Shown here piece after piece: positions 63,887 through 64,000 of a stretch of 64,000 nt of DNA. The number at the start of each line of letters is the position of its first letter. Positions within the stretch are counted from its first letter, which is position 1. The notes beneath the pieces were generated by a model. That model was not told the origin of the DNA and did not search any database. It saw only the letters and a list, made by a program, of their open reading frames with translations. A program made the translations under genes and the position numbers. The stretch is from Nitrosopumilus sp. (lineage in GTDB: Archaea; Thermoproteota; Nitrososphaeria; Nitrososphaerales; Nitrosopumilaceae), in NCBI RefSeq assembly GCF_025698945.1, contig NZ_JAILWM010000001.1:764617-828616 (forward strand), in the 5' to 3' direction.

Positions 63887-64000
63887 ATGACAATCAGATA
63901 CGAAGCAAATCCACCAAAAATTTTACCTGGAGTAAACACGGATGAATCAGTATCAAAATTTCTCGATAAAATAAAAAGCATATCAAAAAAATGTGATGCA
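63887..64000 (+). CDS. N-terminal fragment of a soluble enzyme (partial, runs off window)
   Basis: ATG 63887 opens a frame to the window edge, giving 38 residues that begin MTIRYEANPPKILPGVNTDE and continue with an amphipathic helix (SKFLDKIKSISKKCDA). The 'YEANPPK' start and following helix resemble methylenetetrahydrofolate reductase-like barrels, but the fragment is too short to be sure. Confidence 0.5.
   Translation, partial: MTIRYEANPPKILPGVNTDESVSKFLDKIKSISKKCDA

Noticed and set aside
63799..63981. 60-residue minus-strand open frame at the right end
   Set aside because: It overlaps the NUDIX gene start and is antisense to the plus-strand gene starting at 63887, which has more natural codons.

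Overview
This window looks like chromosomal DNA of an ammonia-oxidising archaeon of the Nitrosopumilus group (Nitrososphaerota, formerly Thaumarchaeota). The base composition is strongly AT-rich, gene packing is tight, and many genes start with TTG or GTG. Archaeal TATA boxes repeatedly sit 27-30 bases before the start codon, as expected for leaderless mRNAs. Lineage markers are an archaeal NirK-type multicopper oxidase, several plastocyanin-like proteins, PEFG-CTERM-type surface proteins and a divergent FtsZ with a degenerate GTP-binding loop. The NirK / fumarase-family / MiaB-like / FtsZ order agrees with what I remember of Nitrosopumilus maritimus. I see no insertion sequence, prophage, CRISPR array or integration site, so this is core chromosome with a few accessory surface-protein genes.

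Layout. 1-5.4 kb: antiporter fragment, M3 oligopeptidase, small membrane proteins, pyruvoyl-dependent arginine decarboxylase and a peroxiredoxin with an altered active site. 5.5-8.5 kb: tRNA-Thr, a membrane-anchored DsbA-like protein, a DEAD-box helicase with a structured leader, and a stand-alone AsnC/RAM domain protein. 8.5-17.6 kb: secreted and hypothetical proteins, a DUF255 thioredoxin-fold protein, a zinc alcohol dehydrogenase and several very small genes. 17.7-25.2 kb: translation and protein quality control (TruD, Pth2, zinc-ribbon protein, aEF-1beta, Cdc48) and a geranylgeranyl-reductase-family enzyme. 25.2-27.7 kb: haem O synthase diverging from a membrane protein with two cupredoxin domains, then a JAMM protease. 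27.7-33 kb: a frameshifted cyclophilin-like gene, a membrane pyrophosphatase, a candidate C/D box sRNA, dephospho-CoA kinase and the Mrp Fe-S carrier. 33-37 kb: Rpo7, Spt4 and the NAD pathway genes nadC, nadA and nadX. 38.7-44.3 kb: the nurA-herA-mre11-rad50 end-resection operon. 44.3-48 kb: a Kazal/plastocyanin protein, a HEAT-repeat protein, a thioredoxin-fold protein and ribosomal protein L15e. 48-56 kb: a surface-protein region with two very large secreted proteins, one collagen-like and one beta-helix plus thrombospondin type 3, sharing an upstream DNA element. 56-64 kb: SerA, NirK, a fumarase/aspartase-family enzyme, MiaB-like methylthiotransferase, FtsZ-like protein, the L39e-L31e operon with a repeat-encoded L31e tail, a NUDIX hydrolase and the start of one more gene.

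The genes serve copper-based electron transfer (CtaB, plastocyanins, NirK), thiol chemistry, translation, NAD and CoA synthesis, DNA end repair and a secreted or cell-surface layer. The least explained material is the surface region with its shared upstream element, the helicase leader with mutually exclusive hairpins, the candidate C/D sRNA, and the repeat-driven tails in L31e and two secreted proteins. No wholly new multi-gene system can be proven from sequence alone; the surface region is the best candidate.
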